Positions 1 through 11,402 of a DNA stretch of 64,000 nucleotides are shown piece after piece; within the stretch, counting starts at the first letter, position 1, and every line of letters begins with the position of its first letter. Location: contig OY821517.1 in the NCBI GenBank assembly GCA_963682025.1, positions 235,504,749-235,568,748 on the forward strand, given 5' to 3'. The notes under the pieces were generated by a model. The model was not told the DNA's origin and searched no databases. It saw nothing but the letters and a program-made list of their open reading frames with translations. Made by a program: the position numbers and the translations under genes. The DNA is from Cordilura impudica (taxonomy: Eukaryota; Arthropoda; Insecta; Diptera; Scathophagidae).

Positions 1-745
1 AATTAACCCTCTGTCCTCCAGTTTTGAGGAGGAAAGTGAACCCCATGCTCGAAAGGATCAGTTCAAAAGCCAATAGAAGCCACCAAAAAATATAACAAAT
101 GCGGTCCCTACTCAAGTGGCACAAGCCATCCCTCAAGAAGAGTGCGGTAAGGCACAAGAGGGAGCTTACGAAATTCCTGGTAGAACCTACAATAATGATG
201 ACCCTTCTCCTCTAGAGTTGCTTCAAGTGGAGATGCCAATGTTTCCGGAATTTACAAACTCATCACACATACCTCCGATTGTCTGAGTTTGCTTAATATA
301 TAAGGGAACCCCAATGTGGGTCAACTTTTTGTCAATCCACTGAGAAATCCTTCATAGAACAACGAGTCGCCAACATCTTCCCTGACTTTCAACAATCATG
401 GAGCCGAACGGACTACCGTATGCAATCTTCTAGGTAGCACCCACATTCATTGGAGCATCAACCGATGCCATCGCTACATGGCAGCTCCGAATCTGCGACG
501 ACATCACTTTCCCGTTGCCGCCTCCCATAAACGAAGCCCTTCTAGGCTATCACTTCAAATCAGTGACGCCTCTAGCGCACCCCAATTTTGGCACCTGCTG
601 TGATATTGACGGATATCTGGGACGCAGGAACCTTGCAACCATAATGGGCAAGAAAAATATACACCCATACTCTGATCTACCACGGGGAGATCTATCTAGG
701 GAGACTGGAATGGATGCCACTGCAAGTCGCATTCTCGCCCGGGAT
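1..745 (+). pseudogene. BEL/Pao retropepsin-region relic (3' end of a diverged element)
   Basis: This is a broken reading frame resembling the DUF1758/retropepsin region of BEL/Pao polyproteins. The clearest block is at 515-655 and contains PLAHPNFGTCCDIDGYLG, which follows the family pattern LADP-x(8)-IDLLLG. The same block occurs at 51.7 kb as PLTHPGYATCQEMDGIIG. Upstream, around 340-390, a FIEQRVANI segment in another frame fits the preceding part of the domain, so at least one frameshift is present. The first 280 bases read as a proline/glutamine/acidic linker ending in a stop. The block runs to CTCGCCCGG and then into an LTR-like start, as in the 51.9 kb copy. BEL affiliation is fairly secure; function is lost. 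Confidence 0.55.
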
Positions 746-747
746 AA

Positions 748-924
748 TGTTGAACTCTGTTCAACCACAAAGTTTGTAGAAGCGAATATACTCATCTGGT
801 GTTATTTTGCAGCCATTCATTTTATATATCTCTATGTAATCCCGACCATTTTAAGTTTTGATATTTTGTATTTATGTTTTTAGAGAAATAAATAAATTAT
901 TTGACTCAATTAATTTTAAACTCA
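748..924 (+). repeat. Probable BEL/Pao LTR (start clear, end uncertain)
   Basis: It begins TGTTGAACTCTGTTCAAC, a near match to the LTR starts at 7003, 30866 and 51909, and it follows the same CTCGCCCGG motif as the 51.9 kb copy. An AATAAATAAATTATTTGACTCAA stretch near its end resembles the polyadenylation and terminal part of those LTRs. The right border at 924 is inferred from a terminal CA only, and no TSD was found. Confidence 0.4.
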
Positions 925-1663
925 TGGATACAAAGATTTCACATTTTTTTACATTTTGTTTTAAATTTTCAAAATATAAAATGTAATATTTTAACACAAG
1001 AAAATATATTGAAAATTTTCCCACATTCATCGTGAACCCAACTATGTGCCCTTTTAGTCATTTGTATTGACATTCATACAAAACCTACACAAACCTATTC
1101 AATATCGGTATTGTGTTATGTCCATGGATTTTGATCAGTGTAATACAACTAACACATGCTCATAAACACTACTACTAACTCATTTCTCTCGATGGCCACC
1201 ACTGAACTAAATACAAAGTGAATTTATATTTCACTGCAAGAAAAAAATTGTTTTTATAATTACCACAATTCGTAACAAGTCAGCATATTATATTATTTTC
1301 AAATATTTCTATTTTACTTATATTTTTATTTTATTTTTCGTTTTATTTACGTTTTCAATATATATATTTTAAATTGTAACATATTAACAGTATATTCAAA
1401 CTTATTAAAATAAATGAATTTATAAAAATATCTAACACCAATATTTTATTTTAGAATATTTGCATAGACATTTTAGAAGCGGGTTTTACACGTTAATCGA
1501 ACTTTGTATCAAAATGATACATTTCGTTTATGTGGCACCATAATTTTATTTCAAAAAATGTTAGTTAGATGTCATATATATTGAGACTTTGTTAACACTG
1601 TTATTGTCGTTATTTGAAGCAACATTAAAAAATTCTAAGTAGGCTATGAGAAATTCAAAAAAT
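925..1663. other. AT-rich spacer, nothing recognised
   Basis: There are no coding frames of note and no recognisable repeat family. The DNA is strongly AT-rich and lies between the BEL LTR-like end and the left inverted repeat of the piggyBac relic. It may include the outer terminus of either element. Confidence 0.5.
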
Positions 1664-1694
1664 CATAATTCTGGCTACGTATTATTTTTGATAC

Positions 1695-2700
1695 ATGCGG
1701 TATTTTAAAAGTGTCTGTGCTGTTCTACATGTCATTCGAGACGAGGTATTCAGTTCTTTTGCAAAATTTTTCTTGTTATTCTGTGGCGGAATATTTTGTT
1801 TTTTTTTTTTTTTTGAAAATATCAACATGAAAATTATTGTGCTTTTTTTAAATAATGTCTTATCCGCGGTATTTGATTTGGAAGAACTTGTGAATGATGT
1901 GTTGGATGTGAGTGATGGGGATCAAGATATTTCTGATCCCGATGTTTCCCATCCTGAAGAAGAAGAGGAGAGCAGCTCATGTTCAGATAGTGGTGACAGC
2001 AATAACACACATGGTGAACCGTTTTATATTGCTAAAGATGGTATTATTTGGCATAGCAAACCTTACCCCATTAGTCGAATAGGAGGAGAAAATATTATCA
2101 ATTTGCGACCAAGTCAGTAGTGATTGTTTATTGAAAATTCGTATTAGGTGTAACACGATTTGCATCAAGCCGCGTGAACAGCATTCTTACTCTTTTTCAC
2201 AACACAACTAACGAAAATTGTATTTGATAACTCCAACAAATGCGGAAAGCAAATACATGGTGCCAATCACATTGAAATTTATAAGGAATTACTTCATGCT
2301 TATCTGGAAGTATTATTATTGGCCGGAGTGTACAAGCAAGTAGCATTACATATAAAATTTTAGAAAAATGTATAATTTTACGCTTAACAGATCCATAAAT
2401 GAGACTACGAGATTTGTTAGATGAATATTACGGGCGGTCAATATTTCCCTCAATCATGTCTGAAAGAACATTTTTATATATACGAAAAATCATTCGCTTT
2501 GATGATGTTCTAACCAGACGTGTCCAGAGAAGTGATGACAAATTCGCGCCTATTAGAAACGTTTGGGATAAATGGTCTGAAATACTTTCAACTTTCTGTA
2601 ATCCTAATGACACTGTTATTCCATCGAAACCGAAGAGATATGGTATGAAATTTTGGCTATTGGCTAATTCACGATCTTGCTATTTATGGAAAGTATAGCC
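1695..2700 (+). pseudogene. piggyBac transposase, N-terminal and middle part
   Basis: The 1695-2120 frame has an acidic Ser/Glu/Asp-rich head and then a DGIIWHSKPYP...GENIINLRP stretch typical of the piggyBac N-terminal region. After frame changes, LLLAGVYK (about 2.32 kb) matches the family's conserved Leu/Gly helix. The 2399-2698 frame gives RFDDVLTRR, DKFAPIRNVWDKW and PSKPKRYGMKFW, all hallmark piggyBac blocks. The segment that normally sits just before PSKP (with VDEQ and FRGRC-type motifs and the first catalytic Asp) is missing, so a core deletion is present as well as frameshifts. The frame is then interrupted at the hAT TSD. It is inactive. Confidence 0.75.
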
Positions 2701-2702
2701 AT

Positions 2703-3072
2703 TAGGCCGGGTCGATTTGTGGGGAGGCCAAAAAATCGCCCATTGCTCAGTGAAAATCGTATTCTAGGGATCAAAATAAGAAACTTTGCCGAAGGAACCA
2801 TATCTCTAAAACAAATTCTGATGTCCCAGAATTTGGGTCGAACTTTTGGGTAGGGGCAAATTTTGAAAAAATCCCACTTTGACCCATTTAGAGTGCTCCA
2901 ATCGAGTCCAAATGTATGACCGACCCCCACTAACTTTAGAGGCCCGACCCACCCATGCCAGTGGCACACTCCCAGGAACTCTTCTGTGGGGTTCCCCATA
3001 TAAACATTTCAAAAAATCGCCAGTTTTGGCACTTTACATGAAAAAATCAGCGAAATGCCTATGTTTTTTTTT
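2703..3072 (+). repeat. hAT copy 1 left long terminal inverted repeat
   Basis: About 370 bases are repeated in inverse orientation at 5627-5982 with scattered differences. Recognisable shared words include CGAAGGAACCATA near the tip and AAAATCGCCAGTTTTGGCAC near the inner end. Confidence 0.8.
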
Positions 3073-3194
3073 CTTTTTGGAGTTTATTGTTCTCTTTAGA
3101 AATTTATTTAGTCAGAACATATGTAAATAAAAAAATGAATTTAACTTAGTACTAGAAAAGAAATTAAAAAAATTTATTAGAAATTAGCGTTCTT

Positions 3195-3625
3195 TACAAC
3201 CCTTTTAAAGCCAAGGCATCACTGTAATGCATTTGCATGTCGTAAACTTAGTTGTGTGGGTTTTTTATTCAACCCTTTTAAAAAATGAGCGTATCACTGT
3301 GACACAATTGCAGGTCGTAAAATTGCTTGTGTGGGTTTTTTAAGCCACCACAAGACACAGCTGTATGTCGTAAACTTACTTGTGTAGTTTTTTTAAAGCA
3401 CCTACTTAAGAAATGAGGGTTGTTTTAGAACCCTTTTTATGGGTTTTTATGGCACCTTCTTAAGAAATGCGTGTTTTTTGCAACCATTTTAACAATTAAG
3501 GTATCACTGTAATGCACCGCAACCCTTTTAAAAAATGAACGTATCACTGTGACACAATTGCAGGTCGTAAAATTGCTTGTGTGGGTTTTTAAGCCACTAC
3601 AAGACACATCAGGTAGAATTGAAAT
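3195..3625 (+). repeat. Imperfect tandem repeat array in the hAT copy 1 upstream region
   Basis: Several degenerate units carry the ordered words CCCTTTTAAA, GTATCACTGTGACAC, GCAGGTCGTAAA and GTGTGGGTTTTTT. The unit beginning near 3272 recurs almost exactly near 3524. The array lies between the left inverted repeat and the transposase start, where promoter or transposase-binding sites would sit. A related unit appears in the 5' region of Transib2 (see findings). The remaining bases up to 3796 are AT-rich leader. Confidence 0.65.
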
Positions 3626-3796
3626 TACCATTTCATTCTTATTACCTCGTCTCGTAGACTATATATAACGCAACAGTTTTTGTGAATGTATTAAGTCGTT
3701 GTGAAGAACTCAAAGTGTGAAGTGCTAATTTCAGATAAAAAAATATTTAAAAAAAAATAATAAGTTAAGTGACCATTCCAAATCAAAAAGTTTACA

Positions 3797-5429
3797 ATGA
3801 ATCCACCATCATCTACACCGCAAGATGAAGCAACAACAACTATCGAAAACCCAATGAGTCATATACCCAAGCATGATGTTACTGTTTTTGGTGTGTCTAC
3901 TGATTTGACTGATCTTAATTTACCAACCCATCTGGATATCTTGAGATATTATTTTTACTTAAGCGAACGTGCTAAAACAGAACAAAAAAAGTTTTCCTAT
4001 AAATCATTCACTATCCAAGTACAAGATAAGTTGATTGGAATTTGGGAAAAACTTGGTATGGAAATAATGCTGAAAAAAAGTGTATGTAATAAATTGGATA
4101 GATTGCTTGACAAATATCAAGACCAAATCAAGAGAAGAAACAAAACCCAACAATTAACAGAGTATGTAAAATCTCTGGAAAAAATTTTTTACATTGGAAC
4201 ATGTAAACGCGATTTGAAGGCAGCTCCATGTGCATGCGGCTTGGTTCCCGAACGCCTCAAAGAGTTTATGCACGATCAACATAATCAGAGAAGACTTACA
4301 ATGGATGCATTTGTGATGTAAATTGAAGAGCAAGGAGCAACGTGTATGTCATCAATGCCAACATACCAAGATCCCGATGATTCAACATTCGCACCGCCAC
4401 CGGTTCAAGAAGATATGGATAGAAACACAAGTTCACAATACACAGAGAGAAACGATTGTTTTAACTTTGCCTTGGTATGTGACAGATTTGGTGTGCCTGA
4501 TAGAGTAGCATCAGCATTGGGAACCGCTCGTTTTCAAGATTTTAAAATTAAAGATAAGCACGGGAAACCTCTCATCATGGATAAATCGAAAGATCGCAGA
4601 GAAAAAGAGAAATGCAGACAAGAAGTGCTTCGCAAACGGTTAGATGATACCAATTTGTTAGCGTTTTCATTCGATGGCAGAAAAGATGATGAGAAGTATC
4701 ATACTAGGATGGTAAGAGAACCTCATCTTGTTATTTTGAGAGAACCCAATTCTGAATTGATTGGTTACGTAAGACTGGAACATGAAACCTCTGAATACAA
4801 AACAACCAAATTAAATAATTTTTTCAACGATAAAAATATATCACTGGATGCATTAATTGGAATATGCACTGACGGTGAGCCAACAAGCACTGGCCCACAG
4901 GGTGGAATTATACGACGATTCGAATTGCTGTTAAAAAGACCATTGCATTGGTTCGTTTGCCTTCTACACTTCAACGAACTTCCGTTTCGGCATTTGTTTG
5001 AAGCTTTGGATAAATCAACCAGCACTGGACCGAGATCGGCAACCGGAAAACTGAGCCGTCAAATCGAAACTTGTGAAACTCTTCCGGTAAGTTATTGCTA
5101 TCACTCATTTATTATAATTGTCAACCATTATTAATTATTTTATTATTATATATTTTCAGGTGGTGGACGGCTTCCAGAAAATTGAGTTGCAAAATATGCC
5201 CCCTGCTCCAGAAAAAATTGAATTTTCCACCGATTCGAAGTACTTATACGACATGGCCCATGCAATTTCTAGCGGCGTGGTTTCGGTGGATCTGGCTAAC
5301 ATCAAACCAGGGAAAATTGTACATTCTCGGTGGCTCACCAAGGCCGCTAGATTATTTCGATTATATGTGACAACTGGAAATCCAGATGCAAATTTAAGAA
5401 TTCTGGATGAATTCATAATAATTAATTAG
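3797..5429 (+). pseudogene. hAT-like transposase, copy 1 (C-terminus deleted)
   Basis: Coding begins at 3797. One in-frame TAA at 4319-4321 interrupts it, and the same frame continues to 5086. A 73-bp intron (5087-5159, GTAAGT donor, TTTCAG acceptor) is followed by a second exon to 5429. Visible RNase-H-fold landmarks are FSFDGRKD (candidate first Asp), CTDGEP (second Asp) and FVCLLHFNELPFRHLF, which contains the CxxH signature of hAT transposases. After LDEFIIIN the frame stops, and the next bases match only the extreme C-terminus of copy 2 (LPRLESKKDF), so roughly the last third, presumably with the catalytic Glu, has been deleted. No BED zinc finger was recognised. It was once autonomous and is now inactive. 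Confidence 0.7.
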
Positions 5430-5626
5430 AGAGCCGTGCGAAATTGCCCAGACTTGAAAGTAAAAAAGACTTCAAACAATAATTTTTTTTAGTTTCTTTT
5501 CTATAACTAACTTTAATTAATTTTTTCATTTACATATGTTCTGACTAAATAAATTTCTTAAGAGCAAAAATAGATATTATTATAAATAAATAATAAATAT
5601 TATTATAAATAAATAAATAAAAATAA

Positions 5627-5982
5627 AGAAAAAAACATAGGCATTTCGCTGATTTTTTCATGTAAAGTGCCAAAACTGGCGATTTTTTGAAATGTTTGTA
5701 TGGGGAACCCCACAGCGGAGTTCCAGGGGGAGTGCCACTGGCAAGGGTGGGCGGTCCTCCAAAGTTAGTGGGGGTCGGTCATACATTTGGACTCGATTGG
5801 AGCACTCTAAATGGGTCAAAGTGGGATTTTTCAAAATTTGCCCCTACCCAAAAGTTCGACCCAAATTCTGAGACATCAGAATTCGTTTTAGAGGTATGGT
5901 TCCTTCGGCAAAGTTTCTTATTTTGATCCCTAGAATACGATTTTCACTGAGCAATGGGCGATTTTTAAATCGGCCCGCCCTA
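5627..5982 (+). repeat. hAT copy 1 right long terminal inverted repeat
   Basis: This is the inverse of 2703-3072. The tandem duplication breaks inside it, at 5732, so only its outer part reappears at 29594-29845. Confidence 0.8.
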
Positions 5983-5990
5983 ATAGCCAT

Positions 5991-6770
5991 ACTTGGGATA
6001 AGATGAATCCGGAAATCCAGAGCGGAGTCAGGGAGAATCACCATGGACAACTTTTTTCATCGCACGGCCATGGTCCAAAACTTTTACAAAGAAATATGAC
6101 AATGGTTGGAAAAGTAAAAGATCCACGGTCCAAATCAACTTCCGCCTTTACCTTTGACACTACTCATGTTTCATATATAAGTCACAAAAACAGTTGCACT
6201 ATTGGCATGAACAAAATGCATCACGACCCAGACGCTGCGGAAAATTTGAAAAAGTTGTCAGAAGTAATCTCTATTTATAATTCAACAAAGGGATGACTGT
6301 TAACAAATTGGTGAGTTGCTATAGTTGCAAAAGTAAAAATTATCGATGGACTATGACAGTATTTTAAACATTATAGATATCTCCGCATTGAATGCGTATA
6401 CCATATATAGCGAAATTGATCCCAATTGGATGCAAACTCGGAAACACACAAACATAAATGTTTCCTACATGAGCTGGCAATATCATTGACAACGCCTTGT
6501 ATTAAAAAACGGCAAAATTGTCCAAGAAATGAACTATCATTGGCATTTCTCTTAAAACTATCAAACCGAATATTGCCGGCCCAAGTGATAATGAAGCTGA
6601 CCCATCTAAAAAACAGGAAGCCGATAATTCTCCGAAAAAGTACAATGCTAGATGCCCAAAATGTTAATGGGAGAAAACGAAAATAAATGGACATCTTCAT
6701 TATGCTTCTTATGTAAAAAGCTATGCTGTAACGAAAAACATGCCAAAATATATGCGTAGAATGCATAAAC
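5991..6770 (+). pseudogene. piggyBac transposase, C-terminal part (unit 1)
   Basis: It resumes immediately after the hAT TSD. The order is a mid-domain stretch with MVGKVKDP and ISIYNSTKG (the family's YN-x-xMGGVD region, frameshifted), then RWTMTVF and ISALNAYTIYSEIDPNW in other frames. A cysteine-rich tail follows: RCPKC, then CFLCKKLCCNEKH across a frame change, matching the C-terminal RING/PHD-like zinc domain of piggyBac transposases. Several frameshifts and stops rule out function. A nearly identical copy is at 29854-30633. Confidence 0.7.
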
Positions 6771-7002
6771 AGCCCTTAGAAATGTAAGAATATAAAATAA
6801 TTTCCTTAAAATGCATCAACATAAATAAATATATTAAATATTTTAAACAAATTGGCTTAATAAATCAAGTATTTCCGTGCACTGTAGTACGCATCAAAAA
6901 CGATACATAGCTAGAATTATGTAGTGTTCTTAAAGCCTGATCTACGGTTAATGTCTAGTGTATCCTAAAAGATACTACCACTTTTTTTCAAACAACATCT
7001 TT

Positions 7003-7316
7003 TGTTGAAGAGTGTTCAACATAAAGTTAAGCCTAATTAACTTTTATTTGTTTTGGAATAAGTTTCTCACGCTCAGTTTTTTGTTTTTTGCTCCAGGAGA
7101 GTTTTTTACTTTTTATTTCTTTTTGTTTCTTTTTGGTTCCACAAGAACAAAATTTTAAGTAGATCTCAAAAGAATGATGTAATAGAATTTGAGTATATAA
7201 TATCATGAATTTTCTTTTGTAATAGTTAGTATTAAACAAACCTTTAATAAAGCAAGAAGCTTTAGTTTAAATTGAAGATTTAACGTTTTTCACTCAACAA
7301 AAATTCTATTCCAACA
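7003..7316 (+). repeat. BEL/Pao 5' LTR (unit 1)
   Basis: This 314-bp LTR starts TGTTGAAGAGTGTTCAACA (an inverted repeat at the tip) and ends ATTCCAACA. It is preceded by TCTTT (6998-7002). It carries a CCTTTAATAAAGC polyadenylation-type signal near 7243. TATGGTCCTTCC follows directly, resembling the region after many insect BEL 5' LTRs where the primer binding site lies. It is identical in layout to 30866-31179 and about 1.6 kb shorter than the mariner-bearing 3' LTR at 51909-53515. Confidence 0.8.
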
Positions 7317-8512
7317 TATGGTCCTTCCATAAAGTCCTAGATTAGACTAGGAGTGGATAGAATTAGTAACAAGTGGTCATCTAATTTTCGAAAGCAGTTG
7401 TCTCCTCCGGCGGCAACTTAAAAAATAAAAATTTGTGAAAAAAGTGAGGTTCGGTCTTACAACGAAGACAATTTTTTAACAACGAGAAGAGTTTGGCAAC
7501 TTGAAGAAGATTATTCATTGCACATCCCGTGCCGGTAAAGAATTCAGTTTTTTTTATTGGTTACCACCCTGGTAAATTCAACAAGAAGTTCGTCGACATC
7601 AAGGCAAATCAAGAAGACAGAATTTTACAAAAGGCGCATAAGAAAAAAAATACAGATATGTACTGTGATTTTTGGTTATTTTGTGCGACAATATTTTTTT
7701 CTCAAAAAAAAAAAAAAAAACAAGAAAAAATTAATATTGAAGCGGCTAAGGGTTAAATACCATAACGAAATATATTAATAATACTTAAAAGAACAATAAA
7801 TAAAACACCACCAAAGTCATTTAAAGGTCACTTAGGTCATTTACCAATAAAATTAATTTAAAAGTGACATCGCTAATGAATTTCCACTTAAGAAGAAAAA
7901 GGAATAATTCAGCGCTAATCCACTAACAAACGTTTTTAATTGTCATCTACGCTTTGATGATAACAACCGAACGTTTCAATTCCTACTCATTTCTTCAACT
8001 TTGTACAAGAAGCATTCGCGACAAACACAAAAAGTTATAGTTTAAATGAAGTGATAGAGTGCAGTACTGAGAAAATAAGAACAAACCAAGCGGTCATTTA
8101 AAAATAAAATAAAATATAAAACAAACAGTTAAATTTGTACAAAAATAAAAAATAATGACAATCACACAGTTTAATAAAAAAGAAAGAAATTATATTTTAT
8201 AACAAAACCCAATTGGAAGAAAAAGTGTAACATTAAAGAGAAGAAAAAAAGGAAAAGTATATAAGGAGGAGGTAAGCGTACAGAAAAATAAATTAGTGGT
8301 AATTATAAAACATTATATAGTAATATACGGAAATATGTTCTAAAAAATATAAAACAAATAAAAAGTTCCGTATTAAATTGTTACCTACAGGCAGAAGGCA
8401 CCAGCAACCACTAGTTGAATGTGTTAGCCACAGTGACGTCACAAATAGAACAGAAGATAATTGGGACAACTAGCAGTAAAAAAAGTAAAATAAAAAGCAA
8501 ACAAAGTGGTGA
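7317..8512 (+). other. BEL leader, no recognisable gag
   Basis: This A-rich sequence follows the 5' LTR in the place where gag is expected in BEL/Pao elements. Only short frames occur and none looks like DUF1759 or a zinc knuckle. Possible splice-donor-like words (GGTAAGCG near 8270, GGTGAGTG near 8508) are present but unproven. The stretch joins directly to the RT block, so gag and protease were deleted or relocated. Confidence 0.6.
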
Positions 8513-9065
8513 GTGTGGAAATTTTGTAAGGTGCCAGACTTAAAACTCCAATATAATCAGGTTCTCCAAGATTATATAGACTTGGGACATATGGAACAAG
8601 TAGTACTCCATGAAAACAAAGATCATAAATACTGTTCGTTTTTCCTACCACATCATGCGGTTATTCGACCCGAGAGTAAATCGATGAAAGTAAGGGTAGT
8701 CTTTAATGCATCAAAGAAGACCAGTAGTGGCTTCTTGTTAAACGACGTTCTTCATCAAGGCCCAACTCTTCAGACCGATTTAATGCAGACAGTGCTAGGT
8801 TGGCGACAATATAAATACCATATAAATATAAATACACACATAGTACCCTCTGCTGCCAAAAGGCAGATTTTTATCAGCAATCGCGAAATTATTCGACCCT
8901 ATTAGCTGGTTAGGTCCAATTGTGGTAATAGCTAAACTTTTGATGCAAGAGCTATGAGAAACGAAAATTGACTGGGGTCAAGGAGTTCCACCAATGCTAT
9001 TAATAAAATGGAATGCATTTTTAAAAAATTTGCCTCAGATTTCTACGTAGAAAATTCCTAGGTGG
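8513..9065 (+). pseudogene. pol: BEL/Pao reverse transcriptase fragment (unit 1)
   Basis: The frame opens with LQDYIDLGHMEQV and continues FFLPHHAVIRPESKS, KVRVVFNASKKTSSGFLLNDVLHQGPTLQ, the N-terminal RT blocks of BEL/Pao. The catalytic DD palm segment is missing. The text jumps to SAAKRQI and LFDPISWLGPIVVIAKLLMQ, the conserved region after RT, and ends near KIPRW where the 412-like LTR begins. One extra T (GATTTTTATCAG; GATTTTATCAG in unit 2) shifts the frame near 8870. Confidence 0.75.
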
Positions 9066-9611
9066 TATAGTGATAGAGGGCAGGATCATCTATTAAGATT
9101 GCGGGACAGGATGCATCCGTTCTTACTTACGTTGTTTATCGGTGTTTAAATTAAATACATGTACATTCTTTGATAGTTCAATCATCAATCTTTTATTTTC
9201 CACTTTTGCCCTGCTTATAAATAACTTATGAGAAGTTCTAGACTTCTATTCTAGGAGAGAACTTCCTAAAATTTATTAATACTAAGAGAGATGTTCTAAC
9301 ATACTCTCGATAACTTTAATGTTAATATGCATTCATTCATAATTATGCATAAGGGTGTGGCTTAATTCTAAAAGAATACTTGCTCACTTGTTCAATTTCT
9401 AGTGGCGTTCAACTTCACTCTCAGTTTCGTTGTTGTTCAACTTAGAATATGAGAGTGGCCGAATTCCAAATAGTATATTGACCCAATAAGACAAGATTGT
9501 GTGGCTCGTGCCGTTGAAATGAGAGCCACCCCAAAATGCATTGTTTGTATACATGACGTTGTTCATTAACATTTGGTCTACATTTGTGCGATACGTTATG
9601 TATACACTACA
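9066..9611 (-). repeat. 412-like gypsy 3' LTR (unit 1)
   Basis: In element orientation it starts TGTAGTGTATACATAACG at 9611, directly after a purine tract (AGGATAGGGG, complement of 9612-9621), and ends near GATCCTGCCCT...ACTATA at about 9066. The outer 200 bases match the LTR stub at 48742-48944. The start resembles that of 412 (TGTAGTAT). It inserts into BEL pol. The exact outer border is uncertain by a few bases. Confidence 0.7.
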
Positions 9612-10202
9612 CCCCTATCCTAAAAAAAAATCTTACAGCTGTATGTAACGTGAGCTGTGGGATTTTTAAAGTATTGTTGGTGTATTTGAATTGAATGGGT
9701 TCTTTTAAGTACAATGTGATTCATTTCTGTTTACGGAAAAAAAATGTAGTTATGTGTTTACTATAAATTTTTGTTTAATTGTTTTTGGTGTTTGGACTTT
9801 TGGACAATATACTGTAATTTGATTGATTTTAATACATTTTTGTTTAGTTTCATGTTACTAAGTATGGTTTGTGGAGTTTTGTTTAATTGAGTCATTAATA
9901 GGAATGCTTACATTGTATTAAAATAAATTTTTTTTTGTAATTTGATTTTATGTGTTAATAAAAATTTTAAAATGCTTATACCTATTGACCTATATTTCTA
10001 TTCTATATTGTATTACAGTTTTTATTTCGATATTATAAACAAATTTCTAATTTGAATTTATGTGATAATAAAAATTTTAAAATGCTTAAACCTATTGACC
10101 TATATTTCCATTCTTGATTGTATTACAATTTTTATTTTCATATTATGCACAAATTTGTTAACGTATATATTTTTTTTTATACATTTTTTGTTGTTGAGTT
10201 TG
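9612..10202 (-). other. 412-like 3' untranslated region (unit 1)
   Basis: This AT-rich stretch lies between the integrase stop and the 3' LTR. It includes the polypurine tract beside the LTR and a direct repeat of about 110 bases (near 9945-10030 and 10050-10140, sharing AAAATTTTAAAATGCTTA and CCTATTGACCTATATTTC). No gene was seen. Confidence 0.6.
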
Positions 10203-11402
10203 TTAAGTTTTTCCATTATATTTCTTCAATAAATTTTTATGCAATATTTTTTCTTTCATTTTTATAGTTACGTTTACATTATCAATGTTAATTATTTCAT
10301 ATGGCCCTTTATATAAGGGGCCTCATATTTTCTTCTATTTTCTATTTTCACTAATACTAAATCTCCAATATTTAGTTTTATACTGTTCTCTCTATTAAAT
10401 GATTCAATTCTGCGTTTTTTCTTTTCATTTGCTATTATCTCTCCAGCACAATCTAATGATTTTCTTAATCTTATTTTTAGTTCATTTGCATAATTATCTA
10501 GATTGTATATTTTGTCATTACATTCAAAATTTTCACCTGGAAAATTCGGTAATCTTCCAAAAACCAGTTGGAATGGGGAGTATTCTGTATCAATATGTGG
10601 TGTTACGTTATGTGCAAATGCGTAGTATGAAATCCATTCACTCCAGTTATGCTCATTAACAAAAGACAGAAAGTATTCATTTAAAGTTCTATGGTTTTGC
10701 TCTACTGTGCGTAAAGTCTCGTGATGATACGGTGTTGAATAGTTCGTTCGTGAACTCTGTACCCTTGTCAGATTTTAAAGTTCTAAATGTCCCATATTTC
10801 AATATTAAACCTTCAACTAAAGCCTTTGCCACTGATTTTGCTTCCTTTGTTTCCATAGGAACTGCTATCACATATTTTGTCAACTCACACTGCATTGTCA
10901 GTATGTATCTGTAAAAGCCTGATGGACGCAGTGGTCCGACTGTGTCTATTACTATAGTCTCAAAGCTATTCCTAGGTGTGTCTGCTATATTGAATGGTTC
11001 CCCTGTATGCCTTATCTGTTTATTTCTTTGACGAAGATCGCATGTTGAAACATATTCTCTTACCATCATGTACATGTACTTCCATATATATTTTCGTTCC
11101 AGTTTCAAAATGGTCTTTCTTATCCCGAAATGACATCCGCATAGTGTGTTATGATACAATGTAATTAATCTTTTTCTTTCTTCATTATCTATGATGTTCT
11201 GAGGATTGGTATATAATAATATTTTGATGTCATTTTCATCTTTAATTTTGTAAATTTTTTCTTTTAATTTCCCATGGGATAAAATATTAAATATTTCGTC
11301 ACCTTTTTCTAGTGCGAATACATTATAATTCAATCTGCTTAACTTGAAACATAGTTTCTCCAACATGTTATCTAAATAACTGGGATAATCACTACATTCT
11401 AC
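10203..11402 (-). pseudogene. pol: 412-like integrase (unit 1)
   Basis: On the minus strand, 11366-10689 encodes an integrase N-terminal zinc region (ITLYHNTLCGCHFG...CDLRQRNK) and a catalytic core with VIDTVGP (first Asp) and KSDKGTEF (second Asp). One frameshift near 10.73 kb interrupts it. The other frame then continues HNWSEWISYYAFAHN, the TEYSPFQLVFG block and a C-terminal GDLVLVKIENRRK...GPYEI domain to a stop at 10203. It has no env and no chromodomain. The 5' side is cut by Transib1 at the GGCCG target. This copy keeps 34 bases that are missing from unit 2. Confidence 0.75.

Larger units (their letters stand above)
2703..5982 (+). mobile_element. hAT-like DNA transposon (copy 1) with long inverted repeats
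   Basis: The element starts TAGGCCGGGTCGATTT and ends AAATCGGCCCGCCCTA. It is flanked by the direct repeat ATAGCCAT at 2695-2702 and 5983-5990. The 8-bp TSD fits the hAT preference nTnnnnAn and the ends fit the hAT tip YARNG. Long inverted repeats occupy about 2703-3072 and 5627-5982. It contains a decayed, intron-bearing transposase gene. A P-element-like identity (also 8-bp TSD) is the main alternative, but the tip, TSD pattern and CxxH motif favour hAT. Confidence 0.75.
1664..6921 (+). mobile_element. piggyBac-like DNA transposon relic, split by a hAT element
   Basis: An inverted repeat of about 33 bp brackets the relic: 1664-1697 (CATAATTCTGGCTACGTA start) matches the reverse complement of 6889-6921 with a few mismatches. 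Between them lie decayed pieces of a piggyBac transposase on the plus strand (1695-2700 and 5991-6770), separated by a 3.3-kb hAT insertion with an 8-bp TSD. I found no convincing flanking TTAA, so the outer ends are uncertain. The right part is repeated at 29854-30784 because it lies inside the tandem duplication. Confidence 0.6.

Noticed and set aside
2703..5982. P-element identity for the 8-bp-TSD element
   Set aside because: TSDs ATAGCCAT and ATGTACAT both fit nTnnnnAn, tips fit YARNG, and the protein has a CxxH motif; no THAP finger was seen.
6371..6766. 131-codon minus-strand frame opposite the piggyBac relic
   Set aside because: It is the antisense of the piggyBac C-terminal region, duplicated at 30234-30629 only because of the segmental duplication. 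No domain was recognised.
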